A stretch of 64,000 nucleotides of DNA from Bacteroidota bacterium. GTDB lineage: Bacteria > Bacteroidota > Bacteroidia > Chitinophagales > Saprospiraceae. The stretch is taken from NCBI GenBank assembly GCA_020160935.1, contig JAIUPL010000008.1, positions 169,800-233,799 on the forward strand. The letters are read 5' to 3'. This document shows, piece by piece, positions 25,292 through 33,812 of this stretch; the stretch's first letter is position 1, and the number at the start of each line of letters is the position of its first letter. Both the position numbers and the translations under genes were made by a program. The notes below the pieces were generated by a model that was not told where the DNA came from, made no database searches, and saw only the letters and a list, made by a program, of their open reading frames with translations.

Positions 25292-26164
25292 ATGCCCTTC
25301 TCCCGAACCCTTCTCCTGCTGTTGCTGATCGCTCCGATGCTTACAGCAAGGGCTCAATCCTTTCCTCGTCGAATCCGTCTGCCGCAAACGCTGAGAGAGA
25401 TTTCAGGGATGGCGCGTCTGCCCAATGGCGATTGGTGGGTACTGAATGATGGCGGCAATGCTTCCGTGATATATCGGCTGGGAGCAAGTGGAAAAAATAT
25501 TCTGGAAACACGCAACCTGCCATTCACCAACCGCGACTGGGAGGATATGTGTGCCGACCCGCAAGGCAATCTGTACATCGCCGATGTCGGCAACAACTTC
25601 AACAACCGACGCGACCTGTGCGTCTTTCGCTATCAACCGCAGTCCAAAACACTGGACAGTATCGTTTTTTCCTATCCCGATCAGCGCGATTTCCCGCCTT
25701 CCAACATGCGCAACTGGAATTATGACTGTGAAGCGATGGTGTTTTTTCAGGACAGCCTGCATCTTTTCAGTAAAAACAGGTTCAAGAGCAATCATATCGT
25801 AAAACATTACGTGATTCCCGCAAAACCAGGGCGCTATGTGGCCGAACTCCGCGATAGCATCCGGCTGAAAAACCGGGTGGTTTCGGGTGCTGCCATCAGC
25901 GCCGACGGTCGCACCCTGGCATTGACATCGTACATGCTCGGTTTTAAACTTGGTTTCATTCCGTTTACAAAAGCCAGTGTGTTCTACTTCACAGGTTTCA
26001 GGGGAAGTATGTTTTTTAAAGGCCATAAAAAAAAGATGCGACTACCTAAATTCATGATTGCCAGGCAGTTCGAATCTATTATGGAGTGGAGCCCCGGTTG
26101 CTGGCTGGCTGCCAATGAAGGCATCGGGCCGCAAAAACCATCGGTGTGGCGAGTGAAAAACTGA
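25292..26164 (+). CDS. secreted beta-propeller-like protein, unknown
   Basis: 290 residues from the ATG at 25292; the longer frame upstream reads repeat. Signal peptide RTLLLLLLIAPMLTARAQ. Motifs such as LREISGMARLPNGDWWVLND, EDMCADPQGNLYIADVGNN and NYDCEAMVFFQDSLHLFSKN match the repeated blades of NHL/SMP-30-like six-bladed propellers. No T9SS tail is seen, so it is probably periplasmic. Possibly an esterase-like or binding protein; the role cannot be derived. Confidence 0.65.
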   Translation: MPFSRTLLLLLLIAPMLTARAQSFPRRIRLPQTLREISGMARLPNGDWWVLNDGGNASVIYRLGASGKNILETRNLPFTNRDWEDMCADPQGNLYIADVGNNFNNRRDLCVFRYQPQSKTLDSIVFSYPDQRDFPPSNMRNWNYDCEAMVFFQDSLHLFSKNRFKSNHIVKHYVIPAKPGRYVAELRDSIRLKNRVVSGAAISADGRTLALTSYMLGFKLGFIPFTKASVFYFTGFRGSMFFKGHKKKMRLPKFMIARQFESIMEWSPGCWLAANEGIGPQKPSVWRVKN

Positions 26165-26206
26165 TAAATGATGACCCTTTTTTTGCATTCCGTTCACCGA
26201 CTTGTG

Positions 26207-26329
26207 ATTCCTGTACACTCTACGCCTTGTGCCCTTTGTGAAACCTTCGTGCACGTTGTGGTTAAAAAAATTTACCACTAAGAACACAAAGGTTTCACAA
26301 AGAGCACAAGGCGTAGAGTGTACAGGAAT
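26207..26329 (+). repeat. inverted repeat, 41-bp arms with one mismatch (CACAAAGG family)
   Basis: 26207-26247 and 26289-26329 are reverse complements with a single mismatch. The unit CACAAAGG/CCTTTGTG recurs within the arms and loop. The loop is 41 nt. Located between the propeller gene and asnB. Confidence 0.9.
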
Positions 26330-26376
26330 AATGGCAAAGATCCGTTTGAATCAATTGATATAAACACTTTTTCTTC

Positions 26377-28278
26377 ATGTGCGGAATCGCCGGCTACTGG
26401 CTCTCCAACGGAACACAAACGACCGAACTGATCCAGGCCATGAACCGCCTGCAAAAGCGCCGCGGCCCCGACGACGAAGGTTACTGGTTTTGGCAAAATG
26501 GAGAAGAACAAGGGCGCGCATTTTCAGGTGAAGACACCACACCCGGGTGGAAAAATCAACTGCCTGATATCAACTGCCAATTATCCATCCCGCACCAATT
26601 GGCATTCGCTCATCGCCGTTATGCGGTGATCGATCTGTCGAATGCCGGTCACCAGCCACTTGTCGTGGGGCAATATGTACTGCTGTACAATGGAGAAATT
26701 TACAACCATGCCGACCTGCGCAGCGAATTACAAAACCTTGGCGCTGTGTTTTTTACACACACCGATGCGGAAGTAATCGTCCGTTCTTACGAACAATGGG
26801 GTACTTCTTGTTTTGAACGATTTAGGGGCTTTTTTGCGTTGGTTTTGTTCGATTTGCGCGCTCAGACGCTGCTATTCGCGCGCGATCCACTGGGCAAAGC
26901 GCCCCTGTATCTGATACGCCGGGAAGGCGATTTGTACTTTGCATCCGATATAAAACCCCTGTTGGCCGCCTGCCCGGAGGAAAGACCCCGGGTAAGGAAT
27001 GCTTCTGTGGCCCAATACCTGAAAAGCGGCCTGCGCGATTTCAACTACCAGACTTTCTGGGAAAATATCCACAGCGTTCCAGCGGCATCCTGGCTTCGCA
27101 TACACCTGAAAACCGGGTACACCGAGCAGGCCACGTACTGGCAATTGCCTGAATACAGAAATGAAAACAGATCAATCGAAGAAGCCTCCGATGCTTTGTT
27201 TGATCTCTTGCGCCAGTCCCTGCAACGCAGGCTCGTGGCCGATCGCCAGGTCGGATTTACACTCAGCGGGGGGCTCGATTCCTCGGCGCTTGCGGCGATG
27301 TATGCTCAATTGCCGAATACCGGCAAAGTCCCTGCCTTCACGGTTCAGAACAACAATCCCGCTTTTGATGAAACGCCGTTTGCGCGGATGGTGGTGAAGG
27401 CATATCCTGCTCATTTTGAGCATATTATCCTCGATGGAGAAGGGTTTGATTTGATGCAGGACTGGAACGATTTTCTTGAAATTCAGGAAGAACCCTTTCA
27501 CGATCCGGCTCTGTATGCCGATTTTTGTCAGCAGAAAATATTAAAATCCCACGGCGTCGATATCAACATCAACGGGGCGGGCGGCGACGAATTGCTGGCG
27601 GGTTACCCGGCGAATTTCCTGTCCCATATGCGCTGGTTGAAAAAGCAGGGCCCCGGCTCTTTTCTGCAAATAGCAGCCGACCTGAAAGGGATTTTTGACA
27701 ACCTGTCGTTTTCCGAATTGTGGCAAATTCTGCAAAAAAGAAAACACCCAACCCGACGTGAATCAGACTCTTTTTTTCGTATTCCCCAGGATACTCCCCC
27801 TGCTATTTCTCCCGATTTTGAAACGTCGATGCGCCAGCGCATGGGGCCCTGGTTGATGCATTACTGGCTGCGCAGCCAGCACAAAAATTATATGCAGGTG
27901 CCTGTTGAGCCTCGTTTGCCGTTTTTGGATGTGGATATGGTGGAGTACTGCTTTACATTATCGCCCGCTTTGCTGATTCAGGATGGCTGGACAAAATATG
28001 TGCTCCGACATGCCATGCGCCACCATTTGCCCAAAGAGGTACTGTGGCGCAAACGCAAAATGGGTTTTCCCTTCGACACCAAGAACTGGCTTTTGCAGCA
28101 CGAATCTGCCTTGAAAAGTATGTTACTACGCGATGCTGATAACCCGTGGATGGACACCAGCGCCGTAGCCGGTGCTTATTCCGGCTTGCTGGATAGCGAC
28201 CCACAAATGTTGTGGCGTATGGTATGCCTGAGCGGCTGGCATATCAAAATCATTCGGGGGCAAACTTCCGGCCTATGA
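26377..28278 (+). CDS. asnB: glutamine-hydrolysing asparagine synthetase
   Basis: 633 residues, full length for AsnB. Cys2 (after Met removal) of CGIAGYW is the glutaminase nucleophile; RRGPDDEGYW, AFAHRRYAVIDLSNAGHQP and LLYNGEIYNH form the Ntn glutaminase. The synthetase domain has the PP-loop SGGLDSSALAAMY near 299 and YGGAGDE-like NINGAGGDELLAGYP near 400. It makes asparagine or, in polysaccharide clusters, amidates a sugar acid. It overlaps the flippase gene by ATGA, which favours the second role, though that is inference. Confidence 0.92.
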   Translation: MCGIAGYWLSNGTQTTELIQAMNRLQKRRGPDDEGYWFWQNGEEQGRAFSGEDTTPGWKNQLPDINCQLSIPHQLAFAHRRYAVIDLSNAGHQPLVVGQYVLLYNGEIYNHADLRSELQNLGAVFFTHTDAEVIVRSYEQWGTSCFERFRGFFALVLFDLRAQTLLFARDPLGKAPLYLIRREGDLYFASDIKPLLAACPEERPRVRNASVAQYLKSGLRDFNYQTFWENIHSVPAASWLRIHLKTGYTEQATYWQLPEYRNENRSIEEASDALFDLLRQSLQRRLVADRQVGFTLSGGLDSSALAAMYAQLPNTGKVPAFTVQNNNPAFDETPFARMVVKAYPAHFEHIILDGEGFDLMQDWNDFLEIQEEPFHDPALYADFCQQKILKSHGVDININGAGGDELLAGYPANFLSHMRWLKKQGPGSFLQIAADLKGIFDNLSFSELWQILQKRKHPTRRESDSFFRIPQDTPPAISPDFETSMRQRMGPWLMHYWLRSQHKNYMQVPVEPRLPFLDVDMVEYCFTLSPALLIQDGWTKYVLRHAMRHHLPKEVLWRKRKMGFPFDTKNWLLQHESALKSMLLRDADNPWMDTSAVAGAYSGLLDSDPQMLWRMVCLSGWHIKIIRGQTSGL

Positions 28279-29723
28279 AACGCGACCATTTGACTATCTT
28301 CGGAGGTGTCCGGACCCTGGCTGCGGGTACTGTGCTGATTCAGGCAGGCAGACTGATCGTGTTACTGGTGCTGTCGCGCTGCTTGCCAGCCTCGGAGTTT
28401 GGCATCCTGTCGCTGACAACTGCAATCGTTGGATTTTCTTCTTTTTTTGTGGATGCAGGCGTAAGCAATGTGTTTTATCAGGAGGAGGTGACAGATGAAA
28501 TGGCCCGATCTTCCCTTTTCTGGTTGAATATGATGCTGGGTGGGGTCATGTGTGCTGTAATTGTGTTGAGCAGCCCTTTTATTGCAAGTTTTTATGAAAT
28601 AACGACCTTGAAACCGGTGCTGATCCTGACATCGTTGAGTCTGATTTTTACCGCAATGGCTGCCCAGCACAGGGTACACCTGCGTCGAATGATGCGCTTT
28701 GGCCAATTGATCCGTATAGAAGCAGTTTCCTTTGTGGTAAATGCAGGGGTGACACTCATCGGGGTCTGCTATGGCGCAGGTGTCATGGCGATGGCTGCCG
28801 GCACTGTAATGGGTAATCTGGTTGCTGCATTGGGGTATTTGCTGGCTGGGGGTGTTGCCTGGTTGCCGCGCCGACACTTCGATTACGCTGCGATTCGGCC
28901 ACATTTAGGTTTTGGTATGTACCAGTTGGGGGAGCGACTTTCCAATTTTCTTGCCGAGCGTGCCGACGTGTTTATCATCGGAAAAATACTCGGCCCGGGC
29001 CCGCTGGGTTTGTATGATGTGATGAAACAATTGTTATCGCGACCGGAAAGCATTGTAAACCCGATTGTTTCCCAGGCTGTATTACCTGTCATGGCCCGAA
29101 AGCATCGCAATTTGTTGTTTGTCAAAGGAATATACCTGAAAGGCCTTGAATTGAGCAACACCCTCAACATGACGGTGTTCAGCCTGGTCATCTGGATGGC
29201 AGCGCCTTTTCTGGCTGTGGTGACAGGGCCTCAATGGGCAGGAGAAACCGCCGTTTTATGCTGGCTGGCCCTGTATTTTATCATTCATGCCTCGTTCAAT
29301 CCCGTTGGATCGCTACTCTTGGCAAAGGGACGTGCCGATTTGGGGTTTTGGTGGAATATTGTAATGCTGGTGCTGACGCCACCCGTTGTGTGGGCAGGAA
29401 CGAACGGGGGCGCCCTCGGGGTGGCAATGGCCTTGGTCGGCCTGTTTTTCTGCCTGATACCTTGTATGTTTTTATTGCTGATACGCCCTCTTACCGGCGC
29501 TTCCTGGGCTGAATACCTGCGCACTTTTTTCAGGCCCTTGCTAATGGCTATGATTTGTGGGGCGGTAGTTTATGCCTTTACAAGTGCATTGCCTTTAAAG
29601 CCACTGGCAGCGTTGATCTTGTTCGCAGCATTGTACCTGCCAGCCGTTTGGTGGTGGCTTGGCAGGTACAACCGCAACATTTTCAGGCTTTTGCGAAAAA
29701 CAGTTTCAGGAGGTAATAAGTGA
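28275..29723 (+). CDS. polysaccharide/lipid-linked oligosaccharide flippase (Wzx-like, MOP superfamily)
   Basis: 482 residues from the ATG at 28275, which overlaps the asnB stop. About 12-14 hydrophobic segments. The N-terminal IFGGVRTLAAGTVLIQAGRL and PASEFGILSLTTAIVGFSSF are typical of the MATE-like Wzx/PST family, as is the internal GMYQLGERLSNFLAERADVF with ILGPGPLGLYDVMKQL. It would flip an undecaprenyl-linked glycan to the periplasm for capsule, exopolysaccharide or O-antigen. Confidence 0.85.
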   Translation: MKRDHLTIFGGVRTLAAGTVLIQAGRLIVLLVLSRCLPASEFGILSLTTAIVGFSSFFVDAGVSNVFYQEEVTDEMARSSLFWLNMMLGGVMCAVIVLSSPFIASFYEITTLKPVLILTSLSLIFTAMAAQHRVHLRRMMRFGQLIRIEAVSFVVNAGVTLIGVCYGAGVMAMAAGTVMGNLVAALGYLLAGGVAWLPRRHFDYAAIRPHLGFGMYQLGERLSNFLAERADVFIIGKILGPGPLGLYDVMKQLLSRPESIVNPIVSQAVLPVMARKHRNLLFVKGIYLKGLELSNTLNMTVFSLVIWMAAPFLAVVTGPQWAGETAVLCWLALYFIIHASFNPVGSLLLAKGRADLGFWWNIVMLVLTPPVVWAGTNGGALGVAMALVGLFFCLIPCMFLLLIRPLTGASWAEYLRTFFRPLLMAMICGAVVYAFTSALPLKPLAALILFAALYLPAVWWWLGRYNRNIFRLLRKTVSGGNK

Positions 29724-29742
29724 GTGCTCTCATAAAGCGAAA

Positions 29743-31158
29743 CTATCTGTTTTCAGTTTTTTCAAAATAGGCTTTCCCGGATTTATCCCGAATTTGAAGC
29801 ACGAGTTTTTTTACTCCCCCGTGCATGGTATCGGTGTCTTGCAGCAAAAAGCATACCCGCCAGTCCCACATCTGATCGGGCAAGGATGGGTCAGAAAAGT
29901 AACGTTCGCAGGATTTAAGTTGCTCATAAAAGTAAATACTCGTGATAGGCCCCATGGTGGTAGAGGCGGCCGTTTCCCACTGCATTCGGTTCTGTCTGAA
30001 TGAAATCCGGCTTTCCTGGCCTGTGCTGTCTACAAAAACCACCCCGTTCAAAAGGCTGTCGATAAAACCGCTGTGATGATAGGTACAGCGTTCGCAATCG
30101 GGCTGGGCAATATTAAAATCATTGTGGTAGCGCGGCACAAAAGGCATGTACAGCGCAATTTTGCGCTTATCGAGTGCAGAAGCCAGTAAGGGCAACTCTT
30201 TCTGGTTGTCAAAGTTGCAGGGATCGTAGGTAAATACTTCCATTCGGTTTAAAAGACTGTCTGACAGCACTTTGTACAAGTTGTAGTAGTCAAACAAGTT
30301 GCAATCGAGGTACAGGAAATCCAGGTCTTGGAGCATCAGGCTTTTTTTGTCGGGCAGTTCACTCAGCAGATTAAACGAAAGATCGAGTGCGTTGAGCGAT
30401 TTGGGTAAGGGCGGTACCTGTGTGAGGTAATTGCGGATAAGCGAGACGGATTTCAGGTTCGGAAATTTTTCCAGTGCCTTCAAATCAGCCGTATTATTCA
30501 GTCCGCAGCATTCAAACGTGAGCCAGCCGAGTTTGGGGTAAGCGCGACTGAGTTCTGTCAAAATATTGCTGCAATGCACGCTAAAATTGGGGATGCCCAC
30601 AAACCGCAGTTCCTTTAATTCTTCCATGAGGTTATCTTCCAGGTGGCAGGAATCCTGCTCCGGAAAACGCGCTATGGCAAAACTCAGCGAAACAATATCG
30701 TTTTTAAACTTCCTATACAGATTATCAGCAGGATTCTGGTCGCGCCGCGCTTTCATTTGGTCGTTGATGACCTGAAGATTGATGTACGGGCATTCGACAA
30801 AACTGATTTCAAACAAATGCCGAAATCCGGCCAGGTCTTCGGGCAGTTGGCGCCAGTTAGCCTTTCTGATCTGTATATTTTTCACCTCATTGTGAAACCT
30901 CGGCCAGAGCGGTTGCGCTCCGTACAGCAATTGTCTGCCCAGGAACATTCGCAGGGTGTCGAGCATGGCACTGTCGCCTTTTTCCGTATTGTTTCCGGCT
31001 ACAGCGATGTATTCCACCGATGCTTTGCGCAATTTGTGCAGGTTTCCCGCTATTTCATGGTAGTGGAAAAAACGCGGCCCCTGCGCCGATGCAAACACGG
31101 GCGCCAGCCACAACAGTCCGAGTACGAGCCATTTATTTTTGGTATTCGCGGCTGACAT
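29743..31158 (-). CDS. exported leucine-rich-repeat-like protein, unknown
   Basis: 471 residues from the ATG at 31158 (SAANTKNKWLVLGLLWLAPV, cleavage after FASAQ); longer starts at 31188 or beyond add no signal. The central region (about 200-330) has irregular leucine-rich repeats: LKELRFVGIPNFSV, YPKLGWLTFECCGLN, FPNLKSVSLIRNYLTQV and LNALDLSFNLLSELP. C-terminal part is unassigned. Cotranscribed with the gene before it (26-nt overlap) and converging on the flippase gene. Confidence 0.6.
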   Translation of the reverse strand: MSAANTKNKWLVLGLLWLAPVFASAQGPRFFHYHEIAGNLHKLRKASVEYIAVAGNNTEKGDSAMLDTLRMFLGRQLLYGAQPLWPRFHNEVKNIQIRKANWRQLPEDLAGFRHLFEISFVECPYINLQVINDQMKARRDQNPADNLYRKFKNDIVSLSFAIARFPEQDSCHLEDNLMEELKELRFVGIPNFSVHCSNILTELSRAYPKLGWLTFECCGLNNTADLKALEKFPNLKSVSLIRNYLTQVPPLPKSLNALDLSFNLLSELPDKKSLMLQDLDFLYLDCNLFDYYNLYKVLSDSLLNRMEVFTYDPCNFDNQKELPLLASALDKRKIALYMPFVPRYHNDFNIAQPDCERCTYHHSGFIDSLLNGVVFVDSTGQESRISFRQNRMQWETAASTTMGPITSIYFYEQLKSCERYFSDPSLPDQMWDWRVCFLLQDTDTMHGGVKKLVLQIRDKSGKAYFEKTENR

Positions 31159-32326
31159 ATGGATAGAAAAGATCTGTATTGATTTCATAATAAAATCGAG
31201 GTTTTTGGTTGTACAAAGGCTGGCTTTCCCAAGGGAACAGCGGGGTGCTGACACCGCCCATTTGCAGGAAAATCTTGCGTACGATACTTCCTGGCAGGTG
31301 CGCATAACCTTGGTGTGCAAAGCGTTGCATATCGCGGCCCCACTTCAAATCGTCTTTCCCAAGAAAGACGCCGAGCCCGCCAAAGCCTGTTTCTGCTTTT
31401 AGCCGCACGCCATAGTAGCCATGAAAACTATTGACCAGCCCCAGTACATCGTACATGCCCATGCGTATCTGATTGGAACCCAGTCGTTTGTGCGTCCTAC
31501 GGTCGGTAATCATACGCAGCGACGCGCTGGCTTCCAGTTTTTGCAGGCTTTCAGGCTGATAGGCAAACACCTCGTTGGCATTGCGCGAGCGTGTTTCCAA
31601 AGGCCGGAAATAAGCGGAAATGAAAGCCGAATTTGTTTCTCCGTGGTCGTGGTTGGTCAGGAAAGATCGCATGAATTTGGGGATAAACACATCGTTTCCC
31701 CAGTTGATATTGAAGCCCCAGCGGTCGTCGAGCCGCGCTACATTGACTGTCACATAACCCACCGTATTGCTCAGTTTGCGATAGTAGTAGGAATGGTAGC
31801 GGGACGTCACATCATATCGCAAGCGGATACGGCTTCTTTTTCGGAAAAGCGGGTTGAGGCTGCCATCTTCCGGATTGGCCACCCGCCAGGTGCGGTACAA
31901 ACCCCAGTCTGCTGAAATACCCACATTGGTGAGGTAGGTCCACGAAAGGTTTCGAAACTGAATATCCTCAGCATTTTTAGAAAAACGCGTACCATACAGG
32001 GAAAAATCCTTGCTGGTTTGCAGTTTTAGGTGTACGTTGCCGCGAAATTTGTTCCGGCGCAACTGGCTTTGCAGGTTTTCCGGCGGCCTTGCGAAATAGT
32101 TGTACGCGCAGGAAAAACAGAGATCTGTTTCCGTGAAAAAGTACAATTGCTGGTTCTGGTTGCTGAATTGCATGCCTACACCCACGCGGCCATTCAGCCA
32201 GGAAGGGCTTCGATAATCCCACCAAGGAAAATCATAACGCGCCTGCGCGCAGAGGGCACTTGCAGCAAGCATGCCATACAGAAGTACGGCATAGCGAAAC
32301 GGGGTAAGCAGAAAAGTGCGTGACAT
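31133..32326 (-). CDS. outer-membrane beta-barrel-like protein, unknown
   Basis: 397 residues. Signal peptide (FRYAVLLYGMLAASALCAQ). Alternating hydrophobic/aromatic strands run throughout (WLNGRVGVGMQFSNQNQQLY, VHLKLQTSKDFSLYGTRF, RIRLRYDVTSRYHSYYYRKL), as in outer-membrane barrels. No characterised family is recognised. It overlaps the start of the following leucine-rich gene, so the two form an operon. Confidence 0.55.
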   Translation of the reverse strand: MSRTFLLTPFRYAVLLYGMLAASALCAQARYDFPWWDYRSPSWLNGRVGVGMQFSNQNQQLYFFTETDLCFSCAYNYFARPPENLQSQLRRNKFRGNVHLKLQTSKDFSLYGTRFSKNAEDIQFRNLSWTYLTNVGISADWGLYRTWRVANPEDGSLNPLFRKRSRIRLRYDVTSRYHSYYYRKLSNTVGYVTVNVARLDDRWGFNINWGNDVFIPKFMRSFLTNHDHGETNSAFISAYFRPLETRSRNANEVFAYQPESLQKLEASASLRMITDRRTHKRLGSNQIRMGMYDVLGLVNSFHGYYGVRLKAETGFGGLGVFLGKDDLKWGRDMQRFAHQGYAHLPGSIVRKIFLQMGGVSTPLFPWESQPLYNQKPRFYYEINTDLFYPYVSREYQK

Positions 32327-32457
32327 ATGGAGTTTATGGGAAGGTTTGAGTTCCTGCCTTCCACGTAGGATGTTTTAAATGGCCCTGCTGTGAACTCCGA
32401 CACTCATTTTTATGAAAAAATACATAAAAAACCGTCCCTGTCGCGCCATACGCGTGT

Positions 32458-32465
32458 TACATTTG
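32458..32465 (+). promoter_or_regulatory. pgk -7 box TACATTTG
   Basis: Perfect TAnnTTTG, 38 nt before the ATG, giving a leader of about 31 nt. No TTTG at -33. Confidence 0.5.
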
Positions 32466-32502
32466 CCGCTTCGGTTAACATTCCAAACAATACAACCACT
32501 AT

Positions 32503-33705
32503 ATGAATCTCAATTTTAAAGACAAAAAAGCGCTGATTCGGGTCGATTTCAACGTGCCGCTTGACAAGGAATTCAAGATCACGGACGATACCCGCATTCG
32601 CGAAGCGCTTCCCACTATTCAGCATATTCTGGCACAGGGCGGTTCGGCCATCCTGATGTCGCACCTTGGCCGTCCCTTGGAAAAACTCAACGCCGACGGC
32701 AGTATCAACAAGCAAAAATTTACCCTGCAACACCTGGTGAAGCACCTGAAAAAGAAACTGAAAACCAAGGTGCATTTCGCCGACGACTGCGTGGGCAAAT
32801 CAGCGGTAAAAAAAGCCGCTGCGCTCAAACCCGGCGAGGTGCTGCTACTGGAAAATACCCGTTTTTATGCAGAAGAAGAGAAAGGGGACCCAGCATTTGC
32901 AAAAAAACTGGCCAGCCTGGGCGATATTTATGTCAACGATGCATTCGGAACCGCACACCGCGCGCATGCCAGCACGACCATCGTAGCGCAGTATTTCGAT
33001 AAAAATCACAAGACCTTCGGCTTCCTGATGGAGCGAGAAATCGAAAATGCTACCCGCGCCATGCACAATCCGGAACGCCCTGTTACCTGCGTGACGGGCG
33101 GCTCCAAAGTGAGTGATAAAATCCTGCTACTGGAAAAATTCCTCGACTACGCTGATAATATCATCGTTGGCGGCGCGATGGCTTACACCTTCTTTTTGGC
33201 AAAAAAAGGCGCCGTGGGCAATTCTCTAGTAGAAGCCGAAAAGGTTTCTGTTGCCAAAGAATTTCTGAAAAAAGCGAAAAAAGCGGGCGTAAAAGTCCTG
33301 CTTCCAAAAGATTCGGTCTGCGCCGACAAGTTTGCCGCCGATGCTGCCACACAGGTTACACCCAGCGATCAAATTCCCGACGGCTGGATGGGACTCGACA
33401 TTGGCCCTGCTGCTGCGCGCCAGTTTGCCGGCGTCATTCGCAAAAGCAAAACGGTGATCTGGAACGGCCCGATGGGTGTGTTCGAAATGCCGGCCTTCGC
33501 CAATGGCACCAAAGTAGTAGCCAAAGCCTGCGCGGCCGCTACGAAAAAAGGCGCTTTCACCATGGTCGGCGGCGGCGACTCTGTTGCGGCTGTCAACCAA
33601 CTCAAACTGGCCAAAAAGGTAAGTTTCGTGAGCACCGGCGGCGGCGCCATGCTGGAATTTCTGGAAGGAAAAGAACTGCCAGGGATTAAGAGCGTAAAAG
33701 AGTGA
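32503..33705 (+). CDS. pgk: phosphoglycerate kinase
   Basis: 400 residues, the usual length. Motifs: ALIRVDFNVPLD (8-19), SHLGRP (about 60), LLLENTRFYAEEE (about 113), NDAFGTAHRAHAST (about 147), GGSKVSDKILLLE (about 198), IWNGPMGVFE (about 322) and TMVGGGDSVAAV (about 354). It transfers the phosphoryl group from 1,3-bisphosphoglycerate to ADP in glycolysis. Its TGA stop lies at the first unit of a TGAGTTA repeat. Confidence 0.97.
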   Translation: MNLNFKDKKALIRVDFNVPLDKEFKITDDTRIREALPTIQHILAQGGSAILMSHLGRPLEKLNADGSINKQKFTLQHLVKHLKKKLKTKVHFADDCVGKSAVKKAAALKPGEVLLLENTRFYAEEEKGDPAFAKKLASLGDIYVNDAFGTAHRAHASTTIVAQYFDKNHKTFGFLMEREIENATRAMHNPERPVTCVTGGSKVSDKILLLEKFLDYADNIIVGGAMAYTFFLAKKGAVGNSLVEAEKVSVAKEFLKKAKKAGVKVLLPKDSVCADKFAADAATQVTPSDQIPDGWMGLDIGPAAARQFAGVIRKSKTVIWNGPMGVFEMPAFANGTKVVAKACAAATKKGAFTMVGGGDSVAAVNQLKLAKKVSFVSTGGGAMLEFLEGKELPGIKSVKE

Positions 33706-33713
33706 TGAGTTAT

Positions 33714-33806
33714 GAGTTATGAGTTATGAGTTATACTCACTTTGCTATTGGCTACACGAATAGAGAAGCCAATAGCAAAGTGAGTATAACTCATAACTCA
33801 TAACTC
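33714..33806 (+). repeat. TGAGTTA-family inverted repeat, copy 2 (40-bp perfect arms)
   Basis: 33714-33753 and 33767-33806 are exact reverse complements, 13-nt loop. The core ACTCACTTTGCTATTGGCT / AGCCAATAGCAAAGTGAGT is homologous to copies at 19618 and 50448. Flanking extra TGAGTTA units supply the stop codons of both pgk (33703-33705) and the converging receptor (33813-33815). Very likely a bidirectional terminator. Confidence 0.92.
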
Positions 33807-33812
33807 CATAAC